Positions 24,607 through 33,468 of a stretch of 51,058 bases of DNA are shown one piece after another. Every line of letters starts with the position of its first letter. Position 1 is the first letter of the stretch. The stretch is from NCBI GenBank assembly GCA_944358385.1, contig CALVQW010000014.1:1-51058 (forward strand). Direction: 5' to 3'. Under the pieces are notes generated by a model. It saw only the letters and a list, made by a program, of their open reading frames with translations. It searched no databases and had not been told where the DNA came from. The position numbers and the translations under genes are program-made. Origin of the DNA: an uncultured Clostridia bacterium (lineage in GTDB: Bacteria; Bacillota; Clostridia; Christensenellales; CAG-917).

Positions 24607-25623
24607 ATGATCATCGTCATCAAGAACAATCCCGACAAAAAACAGATGGACAACCTCGTCAAGTGGATAAAGGGGCTGGGGCTGGACATCCATATGAGCA
24701 AAGGCGACAACACCACCGTCATGGGACTCATCGGCGACACCTCCGTCGTGGACGAGGATCTCATCCGCTCCCTCGACATCGTGGAGAGCGTCAAACGCAT
24801 ACAGGAGCCTTTCAAGAACGCCAACCGCAAGTTCCACCCCGAGGACACCGTAGTGGACGTGGGGGGACACCTCTTCGGCGGAGGACATTTCCAGCTCATC
24901 GCAGGTCCCTGCTCGGTGGAGAATGAGGATCAGATCATAGCCGTCGCCAAGGCGGTGAAGGCGGCGGGAGCGACTGTGCTGCGCGGAGGCGCGTTCAAGC
25001 CCCGCACCTCACCCTACGCCTTCCAGGGGCTGAGAGCGGAAGGGATGAAACTGCTCTCCCTCGCCAAAAAGGAGACGGGGATGCCCGTCTGCACCGAGAT
25101 CCTCGACATACGTCACCTCCCCCTCTTCGAGGATGTGGACCTCATCCAGGTGGGCGCGAGGAATATGCAGAACTTCGAGCTGCTGAAAGAGCTGGGCAAG
25201 ACCGACAAACCCATCCTGCTCAAACGCGGCATGGCGGCGACCATAGAGGAATGGCTGATGAGCGCGGAGTACATCATGTCCGAAGGCAACATGAACATCA
25301 TCCTCTGCGAACGCGGCATCCGCACCTTCGAGCCGTACACCCGCAACACTCTCGATCTTTCTGCAATACCCGTACTGCGTGAGTTGACGCATCTGCCCAT
25401 ACTCGTCGATCCCAGCCACGCCTCGGGACGCGCCAAACTCGTGCTGCCCCTCTCCCTCGCCTCCGTCGGCGCGGGTGCGGACGGCTTGGAGATCGAGGTG
25501 CACAACGATCCTCTGCACGCCCTCTCGGACGGCGCGCAGTCTCTTAAACCCGAACAGTTCGACGACCTCGTCCGCCGCATCGACGTCCTGCTCACCGTGT
25601 GCGGCAAGGAGCGCGACAAATGA
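24607..25623 (+). CDS. aroF: 3-deoxy-7-phosphoheptulonate (DAHP) synthase, type I beta
   Basis: 338 residues from the ATG at 24607 (AGGAG upstream); homologous enzymes begin with this MIIVIKNN-like strand. Residues 1-70 form the ferredoxin-like N-terminal domain typical of the B. subtilis-type (I beta) enzyme. The TIM barrel follows: IAGPCSVEN near 99-107, LRGGAFKPRTSPYAFQG near 124-140, LKRGM, and DPSHASGR near 266-273. It condenses phosphoenolpyruvate and erythrose-4-phosphate, the first step of the shikimate pathway. There is no fused chorismate mutase. First structural gene behind the attenuator. Confidence 0.96.
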   Translation: MIIVIKNNPDKKQMDNLVKWIKGLGLDIHMSKGDNTTVMGLIGDTSVVDEDLIRSLDIVESVKRIQEPFKNANRKFHPEDTVVDVGGHLFGGGHFQLIAGPCSVENEDQIIAVAKAVKAAGATVLRGGAFKPRTSPYAFQGLRAEGMKLLSLAKKETGMPVCTEILDIRHLPLFEDVDLIQVGARNMQNFELLKELGKTDKPILLKRGMAATIEEWLMSAEYIMSEGNMNIILCERGIRTFEPYTRNTLDLSAIPVLRELTHLPILVDPSHASGRAKLVLPLSLASVGAGADGLEIEVHNDPLHALSDGAQSLKPEQFDDLVRRIDVLLTVCGKERDK

Positions 25624-26507
25624 AGATAGGCATCGTAGGTCTCGGTCTCATGGGCGGCTCTTTGGGCAGAGCACTCGTCGCAAGGACGGGACACACCGTC
25701 TACGCCCTGGACAGGGACGAGGACGCCATGTTGAAGGGCGGTATGCTCAAAGCCTATCATGAGGAACTCACCGAGGACAACGCGGGAGAGCTTGACATCC
25801 TCGCTCTCGCCGTCCTTCCCTCGCAGATGGAGGGCATCCTCACCCGCTTTCTCCCCCTCCTCAAAAAGGGCGCGACGGTCACCGATCTTGCCGGCGTCAA
25901 ACGCCCCGTCACGGCACTGATGAAAAAGCTCGCTCCCCTCTACCCCGACCTCAATTTCGCGGGCGGACACCCTATGGCGGGCAGAGAGTTCAGCGGAGTG
26001 GCGCATTCCACGGCGGGACTTTATGACGGAGCGAGCGTACTGCTCGTCCCCGTCTCCGCGTCGCTGGAAGCCCTCGCCGCCCTCAAAAAAATGTACACGG
26101 ACGCGGGCGCGGAAGGCGTGGTCATCACGGACGCGGAGACGCACGACGCCATGATCGCCTACACCTCGCAGCTGGCGCACATCGTCTCCTCGGCGTATGT
26201 GCGTTCGGACTCGGCGGCAAAACACTACGGCTACTCCGCGGGCAGCTTCCGCGACATGACGCGAGTCGCCCGCATGAACGCGAGGATGTGGACGGAACTC
26301 ATGCGCGAGAACGCCGACGACCTCTCCCGCGAAGTGCGGGCTATGGCACGGCGCATGACGGAGTATGCCGACGCGCTGGACAGCGGCGACGACGAGGCTC
26401 TCTTCCGCCTGCTGGACAGCGGCAACAGGATGAAACTCTCCGTCGAGAAAGACAGGCAGAAAAAGCTGCAAAACGCACTAAGCGGAGATGACGACATCAA
26501 TGTGTGA
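25620..26507 (+). CDS. tyrA: Prephenate dehydrogenase
   Basis: 295 residues from the ATG at 25620, which overlaps the aroF stop by four bases. The nucleotide-binding motif GIVGLGLMGGSLGRAL occurs at the N-terminus (about 4-19), and GGHPMAGREFSGVAH near 121-135 carries the conserved catalytic His/Gly segment. It oxidises prephenate (or arogenate) to the tyrosine precursor with NAD(P)+. No C-terminal ACT domain is present, so feedback by tyrosine may rely on transcription (leader peptide) or on aroF. Confidence 0.94.
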   Translation: MKIGIVGLGLMGGSLGRALVARTGHTVYALDRDEDAMLKGGMLKAYHEELTEDNAGELDILALAVLPSQMEGILTRFLPLLKKGATVTDLAGVKRPVTALMKKLAPLYPDLNFAGGHPMAGREFSGVAHSTAGLYDGASVLLVPVSASLEALAALKKMYTDAGAEGVVITDAETHDAMIAYTSQLAHIVSSAYVRSDSAAKHYGYSAGSFRDMTRVARMNARMWTELMRENADDLSREVRAMARRMTEYADALDSGDDEALFRLLDSGNRMKLSVEKDRQKKLQNALSGDDDINV

Positions 26508-26593
26508 CATAAAGTGCCGTTTCGCGCACTTGATCGCATGAACGCATGAAAAAGACTGCGTGCGGGGGACTCCCGCCGCCGCAAGGAGAAGAT

Positions 26594-27622
26594 ATGAGAA
26601 CGGACATTCGCACTTCCACCGGCAGCTATCCCGTCGTCACGGGACACGGGATCATCGCCAAGGTAGCCGAGATCGCGGAGCTGAAAAAGGGGGCGTGCGT
26701 CGCCGTCATCACGGACGACAACGTGGCTCCCCTGCATCTTGACAAACTGCTCTCCGCCCTGCCCGGCGACGCCCTGCATTACGTCATACCGCACGGCGAA
26801 AAGAGCAAGAATTGGTCGCTGGCGGGTGAGCTGCTGGAAAAGCTCGCCGAGGACGGGATGTGCCGCGACGGAGCGGTGATCGCGCTCGGCGGCGGAGTGG
26901 TGGGTGATCTTGCGGGATTTGTCGCAAGCGTGTATATGCGCGGGATAGACTATGTACAGGTACCCACCACCCTGCTCGCCGCCATAGACTCGTCGGTGGG
27001 CGGGAAGACGGCGGTGGACCTCAAAGCGGGCAAGAACCTCGCGGGCAGGATCTTTCCCCCGAAAGCCGTGGTGTGCGACATCGACCTGCTCTCCACTCTC
27101 CCCAAATCGGAGTGGAAGTGCGGCTTCGGCGAAGCGGTGAAATACGCCGTGCTGGACGGGGGCGAGATCCTCGACATCATGCGCGCGGGCGTGGACGAGA
27201 GCAACCTTGAAAGGCTGATCGATCTCTGCGTGCAGTCCAAACGCCGCATTGTGGAGGCGGACGAGAACGAGAAGGGTGAGCGCAGGCTGCTCAACCTCGG
27301 TCACACCGTCGGACACGCCATAGAGACGGAGAGCGCGCTCGGTTTTCCCCACGGCGTGTGCGTGGCGATGGGCATAAAAGTTATGGCACGCGCGTGCGTG
27401 AGCGCGGGATATATGCCCAAAGAGGACTACATCTCCCTCTCCGCACTGCTGCAAAAGTACGGTTTCCCGGAGTGTCCCTACTCCGTAAGAGCGGTGGCGG
27501 CGCACATCGCGCACGACAAGAAGATCGCGGACGGCAAGGTGAACGCCGTCATCATACGCGGCTTGGGCAAATGCGAGGTCATGCCCATGACGCTCAAAGA
27601 ATTGGAGGACTTCGTGTCATGA
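26594..27622 (+). CDS. aroB: 3-dehydroquinate synthase
   Basis: 342 residues from the ATG at 26594, with AAGGAG five bases upstream. Characteristic segments: GGGVVGDLAGFVASVYMRGI (about 98-117), PTTLLAAIDSSVGGKT (about 123-138), and the zinc-ligand region LNLGHTVGHAIE (about 234-245). It closes DAHP to 3-dehydroquinate with catalytic NAD+ and a divalent metal. The 86-bp gap before it holds a small AAGTGC/GCACTT hairpin (26513-26532). It overlaps aroA by four bases. Confidence 0.96.
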   Translation: MRTDIRTSTGSYPVVTGHGIIAKVAEIAELKKGACVAVITDDNVAPLHLDKLLSALPGDALHYVIPHGEKSKNWSLAGELLEKLAEDGMCRDGAVIALGGGVVGDLAGFVASVYMRGIDYVQVPTTLLAAIDSSVGGKTAVDLKAGKNLAGRIFPPKAVVCDIDLLSTLPKSEWKCGFGEAVKYAVLDGGEILDIMRAGVDESNLERLIDLCVQSKRRIVEADENEKGERRLLNLGHTVGHAIETESALGFPHGVCVAMGIKVMARACVSAGYMPKEDYISLSALLQKYGFPECPYSVRAVAAHIAHDKKIADGKVNAVIIRGLGKCEVMPMTLKELEDFVS

Positions 27623-28869
27623 AGGCGACCTTCTCCCCCTCCTCCGCGAGAGGAACGGTGCAAGCCGTCCCCTCAAAATCCCACGCGCACAGACTGCTCA
27701 TCGCAGCCGCGCTCTCGGACGCACCCACAAAGGTGATCTGCCCCGCACTCTCCCGCGACATAGAGGCGACGGCGGGGTGTCTCGCCGCGCTGGGTGCGGG
27801 GATGGTGCGCACTGAGGACGGATTTGAAGTGACGCCGATAAGCACCCCCGCAAAGGGCGCGGTGTCGGACTGCGGAGAGAGCGGCTCCACCCTGCGTTTC
27901 CTGCTCCCCGTCGCATGCGCGCTGGGGGCGGAAGTGACTTTCACGGGAGAGGGCAGGCTCCCCTCCCGTCCCATAGGCAGCCTCGCACGCACTCTGCGTG
28001 CGGGCGGCGCGCTCCTCGACGCGGACTCCCTCCCCCTGACCACGGGCGGGAAACTTTGCGGCGACACATTCGAAGTGGACGCTTCCGTAAGCTCGCAATA
28101 CGTCAGCGGCATGCTCTTTGCCCTCGCATGCATGGGCGGCGGATGCACGCTGAAAAGGATGGGCAACGCCGTCTCGGAAGGCTACACCGAAATGACGCTC
28201 GACGTGCTCGCGCTCTTCGGCAAACGGGTGCAAAAGACGCGGGACGGCTTTTTCCTGCCCGCGGGCAGACTGCACTCCCCCGGCATCGTACGCGCGGAGG
28301 GGGACTGGTCGTCCGCGGCGTTCATGCTCGCGGCGGGCGCGCTCACGGGAGACGTTACCGTGACGGGGCTGGACCGCGCGAGCGCGCAGCGGGACAAGGC
28401 GATGGCGGACATCCTGGCAAGTATGGGCGCGGATGTGTCCTTCCCGGACGACACCGCTTGCAGGGTGAAAAAAGCTCCCCTGCACGCCGTGGAAACGGAC
28501 ATGGAGGACACTCCCGATCTCGCGCCCGTGCTTGCCGTCGTCATGGCGGCGGCGGAGGGGAAAAGCGTGATGAGAGGAGTCTCCCGCCTCAGAGTGAAGG
28601 AGAGCGACAGGCTCGCCGCCATACTCTCAGACCTCGAACACATGGGAGTGAGAGCGGAGACGGACGGGAACACGCTCACGATATACGGCGGGGGGATAAA
28701 GCCCTTCGCGGTGAAGGGATACGGCGACCACCGCATGGTGATGTCCGCCGCGGTGGCGGGACTCGTCGCGGGCGGCGAAACCGACGACGCCGAAGCGGTG
28801 GCGAAATCCTATCCCGCCTTCTTCCGCGATCTTGCCGCCCTCGGAGGAAAAGTGAATGAGACCGTTTGA
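27619..28869 (+). CDS. aroA: 3-phosphoshikimate 1-carboxyvinyltransferase (EPSP synthase)
   Basis: 416 residues from the ATG at 27619, overlapping the aroB stop by ATGA. Family signatures: AVPSKSHAHRLLIAAAL near 16-32, GESGSTLRFLLPVA near 88-101, SSQYVSGML near 159-167, LRVKESDRLAAI near 325-336 and YGDHRMVMSAAVA near 366-378. It transfers the enolpyruvyl group of PEP to shikimate-3-phosphate. The sequence is GC-rich like its neighbours and there is no sign of truncation. Confidence 0.96.
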   Translation: MKATFSPSSARGTVQAVPSKSHAHRLLIAAALSDAPTKVICPALSRDIEATAGCLAALGAGMVRTEDGFEVTPISTPAKGAVSDCGESGSTLRFLLPVACALGAEVTFTGEGRLPSRPIGSLARTLRAGGALLDADSLPLTTGGKLCGDTFEVDASVSSQYVSGMLFALACMGGGCTLKRMGNAVSEGYTEMTLDVLALFGKRVQKTRDGFFLPAGRLHSPGIVRAEGDWSSAAFMLAAGALTGDVTVTGLDRASAQRDKAMADILASMGADVSFPDDTACRVKKAPLHAVETDMEDTPDLAPVLAVVMAAAEGKSVMRGVSRLRVKESDRLAAILSDLEHMGVRAETDGNTLTIYGGGIKPFAVKGYGDHRMVMSAAVAGLVAGGETDDAEAVAKSYPAFFRDLAALGGKVNETV

Positions 28870-29956
28870 CATCATCGACATCGACATATTCGGCGAGTCG
28901 CACTCCGCCGAGATAGGCGCGACGGTGACGGGACTGCCCGAAGGCGAGACCTTCGACACCGGAAAAGTCGCGGAGTTTGCCGCACGCAGGAAGAGCGGGA
29001 AGTATCTCTTCTCCACTCCCCGCCGCGAGGACGACGAGGCGATGTGGGAGGGCGCGGAAGATGCGGGCGAGGGCGTCCTGCGCATAAAAGGCGCGCTCAC
29101 GGTGCGCATCCTAAACTCCAACATCCGCCCCTCCGACTACTCCTACCACGTCACTCCCCGCCCCTCGCACGCGGACTACTGCGCCCGCGTCAAGGACGGC
29201 GACAACGCCGCAAGATCGGGCGGAGGCAGATTCTCCGGCAGGATGACCGCGCCCCTCGTCGCGGCGGGCGGCGTGGCGAAACAGCTGCTGGAAAGGCGGG
29301 GCATACGCGTCGCCGCCTACATAGGCGAACTCGCGGGAGTGGAAGGCAAGGGCTACCGCGACGGCGAACTCTCCTACGACGACATCACCGCCTGTCACGA
29401 CCGCGCTCTCCCCATGCTTTCCCGCGCGGAGGAAGCTGAGGCAGCCGCAAAACGCGCCGCCCAAGCGGGCGACAGCGTGGGCGGCGTGGTGGAATGCGTG
29501 GCGTTCGGAGTCCCCGCAGGGCTGGGCGACGCGCTCTTCGGCGGGCTGGAAAGCAAGATCGCAGCCGCCGTCTACGCCATCCCCGCAGTCAAAGGAGTGG
29601 AATTCGGCGCGGGTTTCGGCATAGCCAAGATGAGAGGGAGCGAGAGCAACGATCCTTTCGCGCTGAAAGATGGCAAAGTGGTCACGCTCACCAACCGATC
29701 GGGAGGCATCAACGGCGGCATCTCCAACGGTATGCCCGTGACCTTCCGCGCGGCGTTCCGCCCCACTCCGTCCATCTCCCTCGCGCAGAGGACGGTGGAT
29801 CTGGACAAAATGTGCGAGACGGAGATCACGGTGAAAGGCAGGCACGACGCGACCGTCGTCCCGCGTGCGGTGGCGGCAGTGGAAGCGGCAGCCGCGCTCG
29901 CGCTGCTGGACGCGGTGCTGGTGCGTGAGAAAGAACTTGACAGAAAACTTTTTTGA
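28856..29956 (+). CDS. aroC: Chorismate synthase
   Basis: 366 residues, starting 14 bases inside the end of aroA. Visible signatures: FGESHSAEIGATVTG near 12-26, the FMN/substrate segment GDNAARSGGGRFSGRMT near 114-130, KGVEFGAGF near 246, and SNDPFALKDG with NRSGGINGGISNG near 260-292. It converts EPSP to chorismate using reduced FMN that is not net consumed. Full length for the family. Confidence 0.96.
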   Translation: MRPFDIIDIDIFGESHSAEIGATVTGLPEGETFDTGKVAEFAARRKSGKYLFSTPRREDDEAMWEGAEDAGEGVLRIKGALTVRILNSNIRPSDYSYHVTPRPSHADYCARVKDGDNAARSGGGRFSGRMTAPLVAAGGVAKQLLERRGIRVAAYIGELAGVEGKGYRDGELSYDDITACHDRALPMLSRAEEAEAAAKRAAQAGDSVGGVVECVAFGVPAGLGDALFGGLESKIAAAVYAIPAVKGVEFGAGFGIAKMRGSESNDPFALKDGKVVTLTNRSGGINGGISNGMPVTFRAAFRPTPSISLAQRTVDLDKMCETEITVKGRHDATVVPRAVAAVEAAAALALLDAVLVREKELDRKLF

Positions 29957-29964
29957 GGTGACAT

Positions 29965-31110
29965 ATGCTTGAAGAACTGAGAAAGAAGATAGACGACATC
30001 GACGACAAGATCGCCGCGCTCTATCTCGAAAGACAGGACACCGTGCGCAAGATAGGCGAGGAAAAGGCACGCACTCACACCGCCGTCCTCGATCCCGCAC
30101 GGGAGAAGAAGATCATAGCCAAAGTGACAAAACAGGCGGATGACGAGCAGAAAATCTATCTTAAACGTGTGTTTGAGACGATAATGGAAACTTCCCGCGC
30201 CTATCAACGCCGCCTCGTCGCGCCCGTCACTCCCCTCTCGGACGAGCTGAGAAGGGTGCTGATGGAGGGCAAAAAATACTTCCCCGTCTCCGCCTCCGTC
30301 GCGTGTCAGGGCGTGGACGGCAGCTACTCCTCCATCGCTGCGGACAAGCTGTTCGAGATCGCGGACATCACCTTCTTCCGCAACTTCGAGGGCGTGTTCC
30401 AGGCGGTGGAAAAGGGGTTGTGCGACTACGGCGTCCTCCCCATCGAGAACAGCGCGGTGGGCAGCGTCAACGCCGTCTACGACCTTATGAAAAAGCACAA
30501 CTTCTACATCGTGCGCAGCATAAAGCTCAAAGTCAGCCATCATCTGCTCGCCAAAAAGGGAGTGCGCCGCGAGGACATAAAAGAGATATTCTCCCACGAG
30601 CAAGCCATAGGTCAGTGCGCGTCCTATCTCGCCAAGAATTTCCCCTCCGCCAAGGTGACGGCGTGTCCCAACACCGCGGTGGCGGCGGAATCGGTGGCAA
30701 ACTCCGAGCGCACCGACATCGCCTGCATCTCCTCGCGTCACTGCGCCGAGCTTTACGGGCTGGGCATCCTGGACAGCAACGTGCAGGACAACGACTCCAA
30801 TTACACCCGCTTCATCTGCATCAGCAAGCGGCTGGAGATCTTCGCGCCCGCCGACCACATCAGCATCATGATGACGCTCCCCCACGAGTCAGGCTCATTG
30901 AACCGCGTCCTCAACAAGTTCTCCACGCTGGGGCTTAACCTCACCAAGCTGGAGTCCCGTCCCCTTCCCGGCACGGACTTCGAGTTCATGTTCTATTTCG
31001 ACTTCGAGGGGCAGATCGAGAACACCGACACCCTCTCCCTCATCGCGGAGCTGGATCAGGGCACGGAACAATTCGTGTTCCTGGGCAGCTATCACGAGGT
31101 GGCACAATGA
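29965..31110 (+). CDS. pheA: Bifunctional chorismate mutase/prephenate dehydratase (P-protein)
   Basis: 381 residues. An AroQ-type chorismate mutase domain (1-85) begins LEELRKKIDDIDDKIAAL. The prephenate dehydratase domain (about 110-285) includes VACQGVDGSYSSIAADKLF and LPIENSAVGSVNAVYDLM; an ACT domain (about 300-375) contains ESGSLNRVLNKF and the ESRP motif that binds phenylalanine in the family. It therefore makes phenylpyruvate from chorismate and supplies prephenate for TyrA; feedback inhibition by Phe is expected. GAGGTG precedes the start. Confidence 0.95.
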   Translation: MLEELRKKIDDIDDKIAALYLERQDTVRKIGEEKARTHTAVLDPAREKKIIAKVTKQADDEQKIYLKRVFETIMETSRAYQRRLVAPVTPLSDELRRVLMEGKKYFPVSASVACQGVDGSYSSIAADKLFEIADITFFRNFEGVFQAVEKGLCDYGVLPIENSAVGSVNAVYDLMKKHNFYIVRSIKLKVSHHLLAKKGVRREDIKEIFSHEQAIGQCASYLAKNFPSAKVTACPNTAVAAESVANSERTDIACISSRHCAELYGLGILDSNVQDNDSNYTRFICISKRLEIFAPADHISIMMTLPHESGSLNRVLNKFSTLGLNLTKLESRPLPGTDFEFMFYFDFEGQIENTDTLSLIAELDQGTEQFVFLGSYHEVAQ

Positions 31111-32375
31111 GATTCGGGCTGATCGGGAGTCCGCTGGGGCACAGTTTTTCTCCCCGTCTGCACGCCGAATACGGCACGGGGGATTATGTCCTCTGCCCTC
31201 TCACGCCCGCGGAACTCCCTGCCTTCTTCGCGGCGCGCGATTTTGACGCCGTCAATGTCACCATACCCTACAAACAGGACGTCATCCCATTCATGGACGA
31301 GATGCACTCCTCCGCCATCTCCTGCGGCGCGGTGAACACCGTCATCAACCGCGGAGGCAGGCTCACGGGCTACAACACCGATCTCTTCGGGATGCATTTT
31401 GCCCTCTCTCACGCAGGCATATCCCTTGCTGACAAACACGTCATGGTGCTGGGGAGCGGCGGCACTTCCCACACCGCCCGCGCCCTCGCTCTGCGCGAAG
31501 GTGCGGCGTCCGTCACCGTAGTCTCGCGGTCGGGGGAAGTGGATTACGCCGAGGCGGCGAAACGCAAGGAGACCGAGGTCGTCATCAACACCACCCCGGT
31601 GGGGATGTTCCCGCACGCGGACGCCTCCCCCATCTCCCTTGCTCTCTTTCCCCGCCTTCAAGGGGTGTTCGACGCCGTGTTCAACCCTCTGCGCACCCGA
31701 CTCGTGCAACAGGCTCTCTCCCTCGGCGTACCCGTGGGCAGCGGGCTGCTAATGCTGGCGGCGCAGGCTAAGGTCTCGGCAAATCTGTTCCTTGGCGGAG
31801 ACTGCTCCTTCCCCGCCCCCGACAGCGCGGACGGGAAGGATATCCTGCGTGCCTACCGCACCTTGCTTGCGGAACTTACGAACATAGTCCTCATTGGCAT
31901 GCCCTCCTCCGGCAAGACCACGGTGGGGAAGCTGGTCGCAGACAAACTGCACCGCCCCTTCCTGGACACCGACGCAGAGACGGAAACCCGCACGGGCAAG
32001 ACCGTCCCGGAGCTGTTCGCCGAAGGCGGAGAGGAGAATTTCCGCCGCGAGGAAAGAGCGACGGTGGCGGACTGCGCGGCGAGGACGGGAGCGGTGATCG
32101 CCACGGGCGGCGGCGCGCCCATGTTCCCGGAAAACCGTGCCGCTCTCAAAAGCAACGGACACATCTTCCTGCTCCACCGCGACACGGAAAAGCTGGACAC
32201 CGCGGGACGCCCCCTCTCCCGCGACCTTGACACCCTGAAAGAGATGTATGAGGCGAGAATGCCCGTCTACAAAGCATTCGCGGACGCGGAAGCCGTCAAC
32301 GACGGCAGCCCCGAAGAATGCGCCAATACCATAGTGGAGAAGTTCTATGAAAATTTCGGTCATCAACGGTCCTAA
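31107..32375 (+). CDS. aroE-aroK: Shikimate dehydrogenase-shikimate kinase fusion
   Basis: 422 residues with two enzymes in one chain. Residues 1-245 are shikimate dehydrogenase: GLIGSPLGHSFSPRLH, NVTIPYKQDV (catalytic Lys near 56), GAVNTVI, GYNTDLFGM, and the dinucleotide motif VLGSGGTSHTARALA near 114-128. Residues 255-422 are shikimate kinase: the Walker A LIGMPSSGKTTVGK (262-275), FLDTDAETE, the RREER motif and ATGGGAP. The first overlaps the pheA stop by ATGA; the last 29 bases overlap aroQ. The fusion joins consecutive pathway steps. Confidence 0.94.
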   Translation: MRFGLIGSPLGHSFSPRLHAEYGTGDYVLCPLTPAELPAFFAARDFDAVNVTIPYKQDVIPFMDEMHSSAISCGAVNTVINRGGRLTGYNTDLFGMHFALSHAGISLADKHVMVLGSGGTSHTARALALREGAASVTVVSRSGEVDYAEAAKRKETEVVINTTPVGMFPHADASPISLALFPRLQGVFDAVFNPLRTRLVQQALSLGVPVGSGLLMLAAQAKVSANLFLGGDCSFPAPDSADGKDILRAYRTLLAELTNIVLIGMPSSGKTTVGKLVADKLHRPFLDTDAETETRTGKTVPELFAEGGEENFRREERATVADCAARTGAVIATGGGAPMFPENRAALKSNGHIFLLHRDTEKLDTAGRPLSRDLDTLKEMYEARMPVYKAFADAEAVNDGSPEECANTIVEKFYENFGHQRS

Positions 32376-32781
32376 CATCAACATGCTCGGCATACGCGAA
32401 CCCGACCTCTACGGCAAAGCGGATTACGCCGCTCTCGTGGGCAGCATAGAACGCGCCGCGGCGGAACTCGGAGTCGAAGTCACCTTCTTCCAGTCCAACA
32501 GCGAGGGAGACATCGTCACCGAGATCCAGCGCGCCTACGGCACCGCCGACGGCATCGTCATCAACGCCGCCGCCTACACCCACACCTCTGTCGCCATCCT
32601 CGACGCGCTGAAAGCCGTGGGGTTGCCCACCGTTGAGGTCCACCTCACGGACATCAACTCCCGCGAGGAGTTCCGCCGCCGCTCCTTCGTCTCCCTCTAC
32701 GCCGAAAAGGTCATATGCGGCAAAGGCTTTGCGGGCTACTCCGAAGCCCTCGCCTACCTCGCCAAAATGTACGGCAAATAA
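32347..32781 (+). CDS. aroQ: 3-dehydroquinate dehydratase, type II
   Basis: 144 residues, the standard length. Signatures: ISVINGPNINMLGIREPDLYG at the start with the catalytic Tyr in DLYG, FFQSNSEGDIV near 47-57, INAAAYTHTSVAILDAL near 75-91 and VEVHLTDINSREEFR near 98-112. It dehydrates 3-dehydroquinate and fills the one step not encoded earlier in the operon. GGAG lies upstream inside the end of aroEK. A terminator follows 24 bases after the stop. Confidence 0.97.
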   Translation: MKISVINGPNINMLGIREPDLYGKADYAALVGSIERAAAELGVEVTFFQSNSEGDIVTEIQRAYGTADGIVINAAAYTHTSVAILDALKAVGLPTVEVHLTDINSREEFRRRSFVSLYAEKVICGKGFAGYSEALAYLAKMYGK

Positions 32782-32804
32782 CATTACCGCGCGATCAACA
32801 CGCA

Positions 32805-32836
32805 AAAACGCGGCATAAACGCCGCGTTTTGTCATT
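32805..32836 (+). terminator. Terminator of the aro operon
   Basis: AAAACGCGGC (32805-32814) pairs perfectly with GCCGCGTTTT (32821-32830), six-base loop, followed by GTCATTTT. Confidence 0.85.
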
Positions 32837-32847
32837 TTGCGCACTGT

Positions 32848-33103
32848 GCTAAGAGCACGGCTAGCTGTTGTTTTATGTCACGCACAACTGCTTTTCCTTT
32901 ACGTCCCGAACAGCATAGGAGCGCGGTCCTGAGCGGACGGCTAGCTGTTACTTTGCATCACACACAACAGCATTTTATTCACGTCCCGCAATAATATGGG
33001 GTGTGGGGGCTAAGCGGACGGCTAACTGTTGCTTTGTGCCTCGCACGAACACTTTTCTTTTACGTCCCGCAAAAGTGTGAGGGTGCGGGGGTATAATACC
33101 CCC
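32848..33103 (+). repeat. Three tandem ~80-bp structured repeats ending in a GC palindrome
   Basis: Units begin at 32848, 32928 and 33009, spaced 80 and 81 bp. A unit starts CTAAGCGGACGGCT or close to it, continues with CTGTTG...CAACAG arms separated by about 14 bases, then TTTTATTCACGTCCCGCAA and a G-rich stretch. The last unit runs into a perfect palindrome with arms GCGGGGGTAT/ATACCCCCGC-like at 33085-33105. The same family recurs at 33469-33646 and, inverted, at 50884-51058. The units differ by substitutions, with the arm positions largely kept, suggesting structured RNA or DNA. No protein frame is conserved. Confidence 0.8.
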
Positions 33104-33126
33104 GCGCAGGGTGCTTGTGCCTGTCG

Positions 33127-33294
33127 TCAAAGGTCATCGACATCCTGTTCGGGGAGATCGAGGGGGTTGTCCGGCACACCCGTCCAGGAACCGTTGGGAT
33201 CTTTCAGGGCTTCCCACACTTCTTTCGCGCTCTGTCCGCCGCTTGCAAGCGTGGGACGTTTGACCTGTTTTGCATTCTTTTTCTTCTTTTTCAT
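33127..33294 (-). CDS. Small conserved-looking protein, 55 residues
   Basis: A frame from an ATG at 33294 with GGAGG four bases upstream, stop TGA at 33129-33127. The N-terminus is very basic (MKKKKKNAKQ); the middle reads WEALKDPNGSWTGVPDN and the end is PEQDVDDL. The core GS(Y/W)TGxP followed by PxQDxDDL resembles a short hypothetical protein that I recall from Clostridia; its function is unknown. It is the only plausible gene in this repeat-rich gap, placed between two clusters of the 80-bp repeat and transcribed against them. Confidence 0.65.
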   Translation of the reverse strand: MKKKKKNAKQVKRPTLASGGQSAKEVWEALKDPNGSWTGVPDNPLDLPEQDVDDL

Positions 33295-33396
33295 AACGCC
33301 TCCTACACCCTAGTTTCGCTAAAATCGGGATTTTTAAAAGCAAACGTCGATATTTTAAGATCCTGCTCCCGCCGGCATGAGCGGAACTTTGCCTGA

Positions 33397-33446
33397 AAAG
33401 TATACACGGGCGTTGCGCCTTTACGCGCAACGCCCGTGTATGCTTT
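33397..33446. terminator. Very long hairpin, terminator-like
   Basis: A 22-bp stem with one wobble pair (left arm from AAAGTATACACGGG at 33397, right arm ending in GTGTATGCTTT at 33446, loop CTTTAC). A-run and T-run flank it, so it could end transcription in either direction. No gene abuts it on the minus side except the 55-residue gene starting at 33294. Confidence 0.6.
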
Positions 33447-33468
33447 CATTATTATAAGTAAATAGCAC

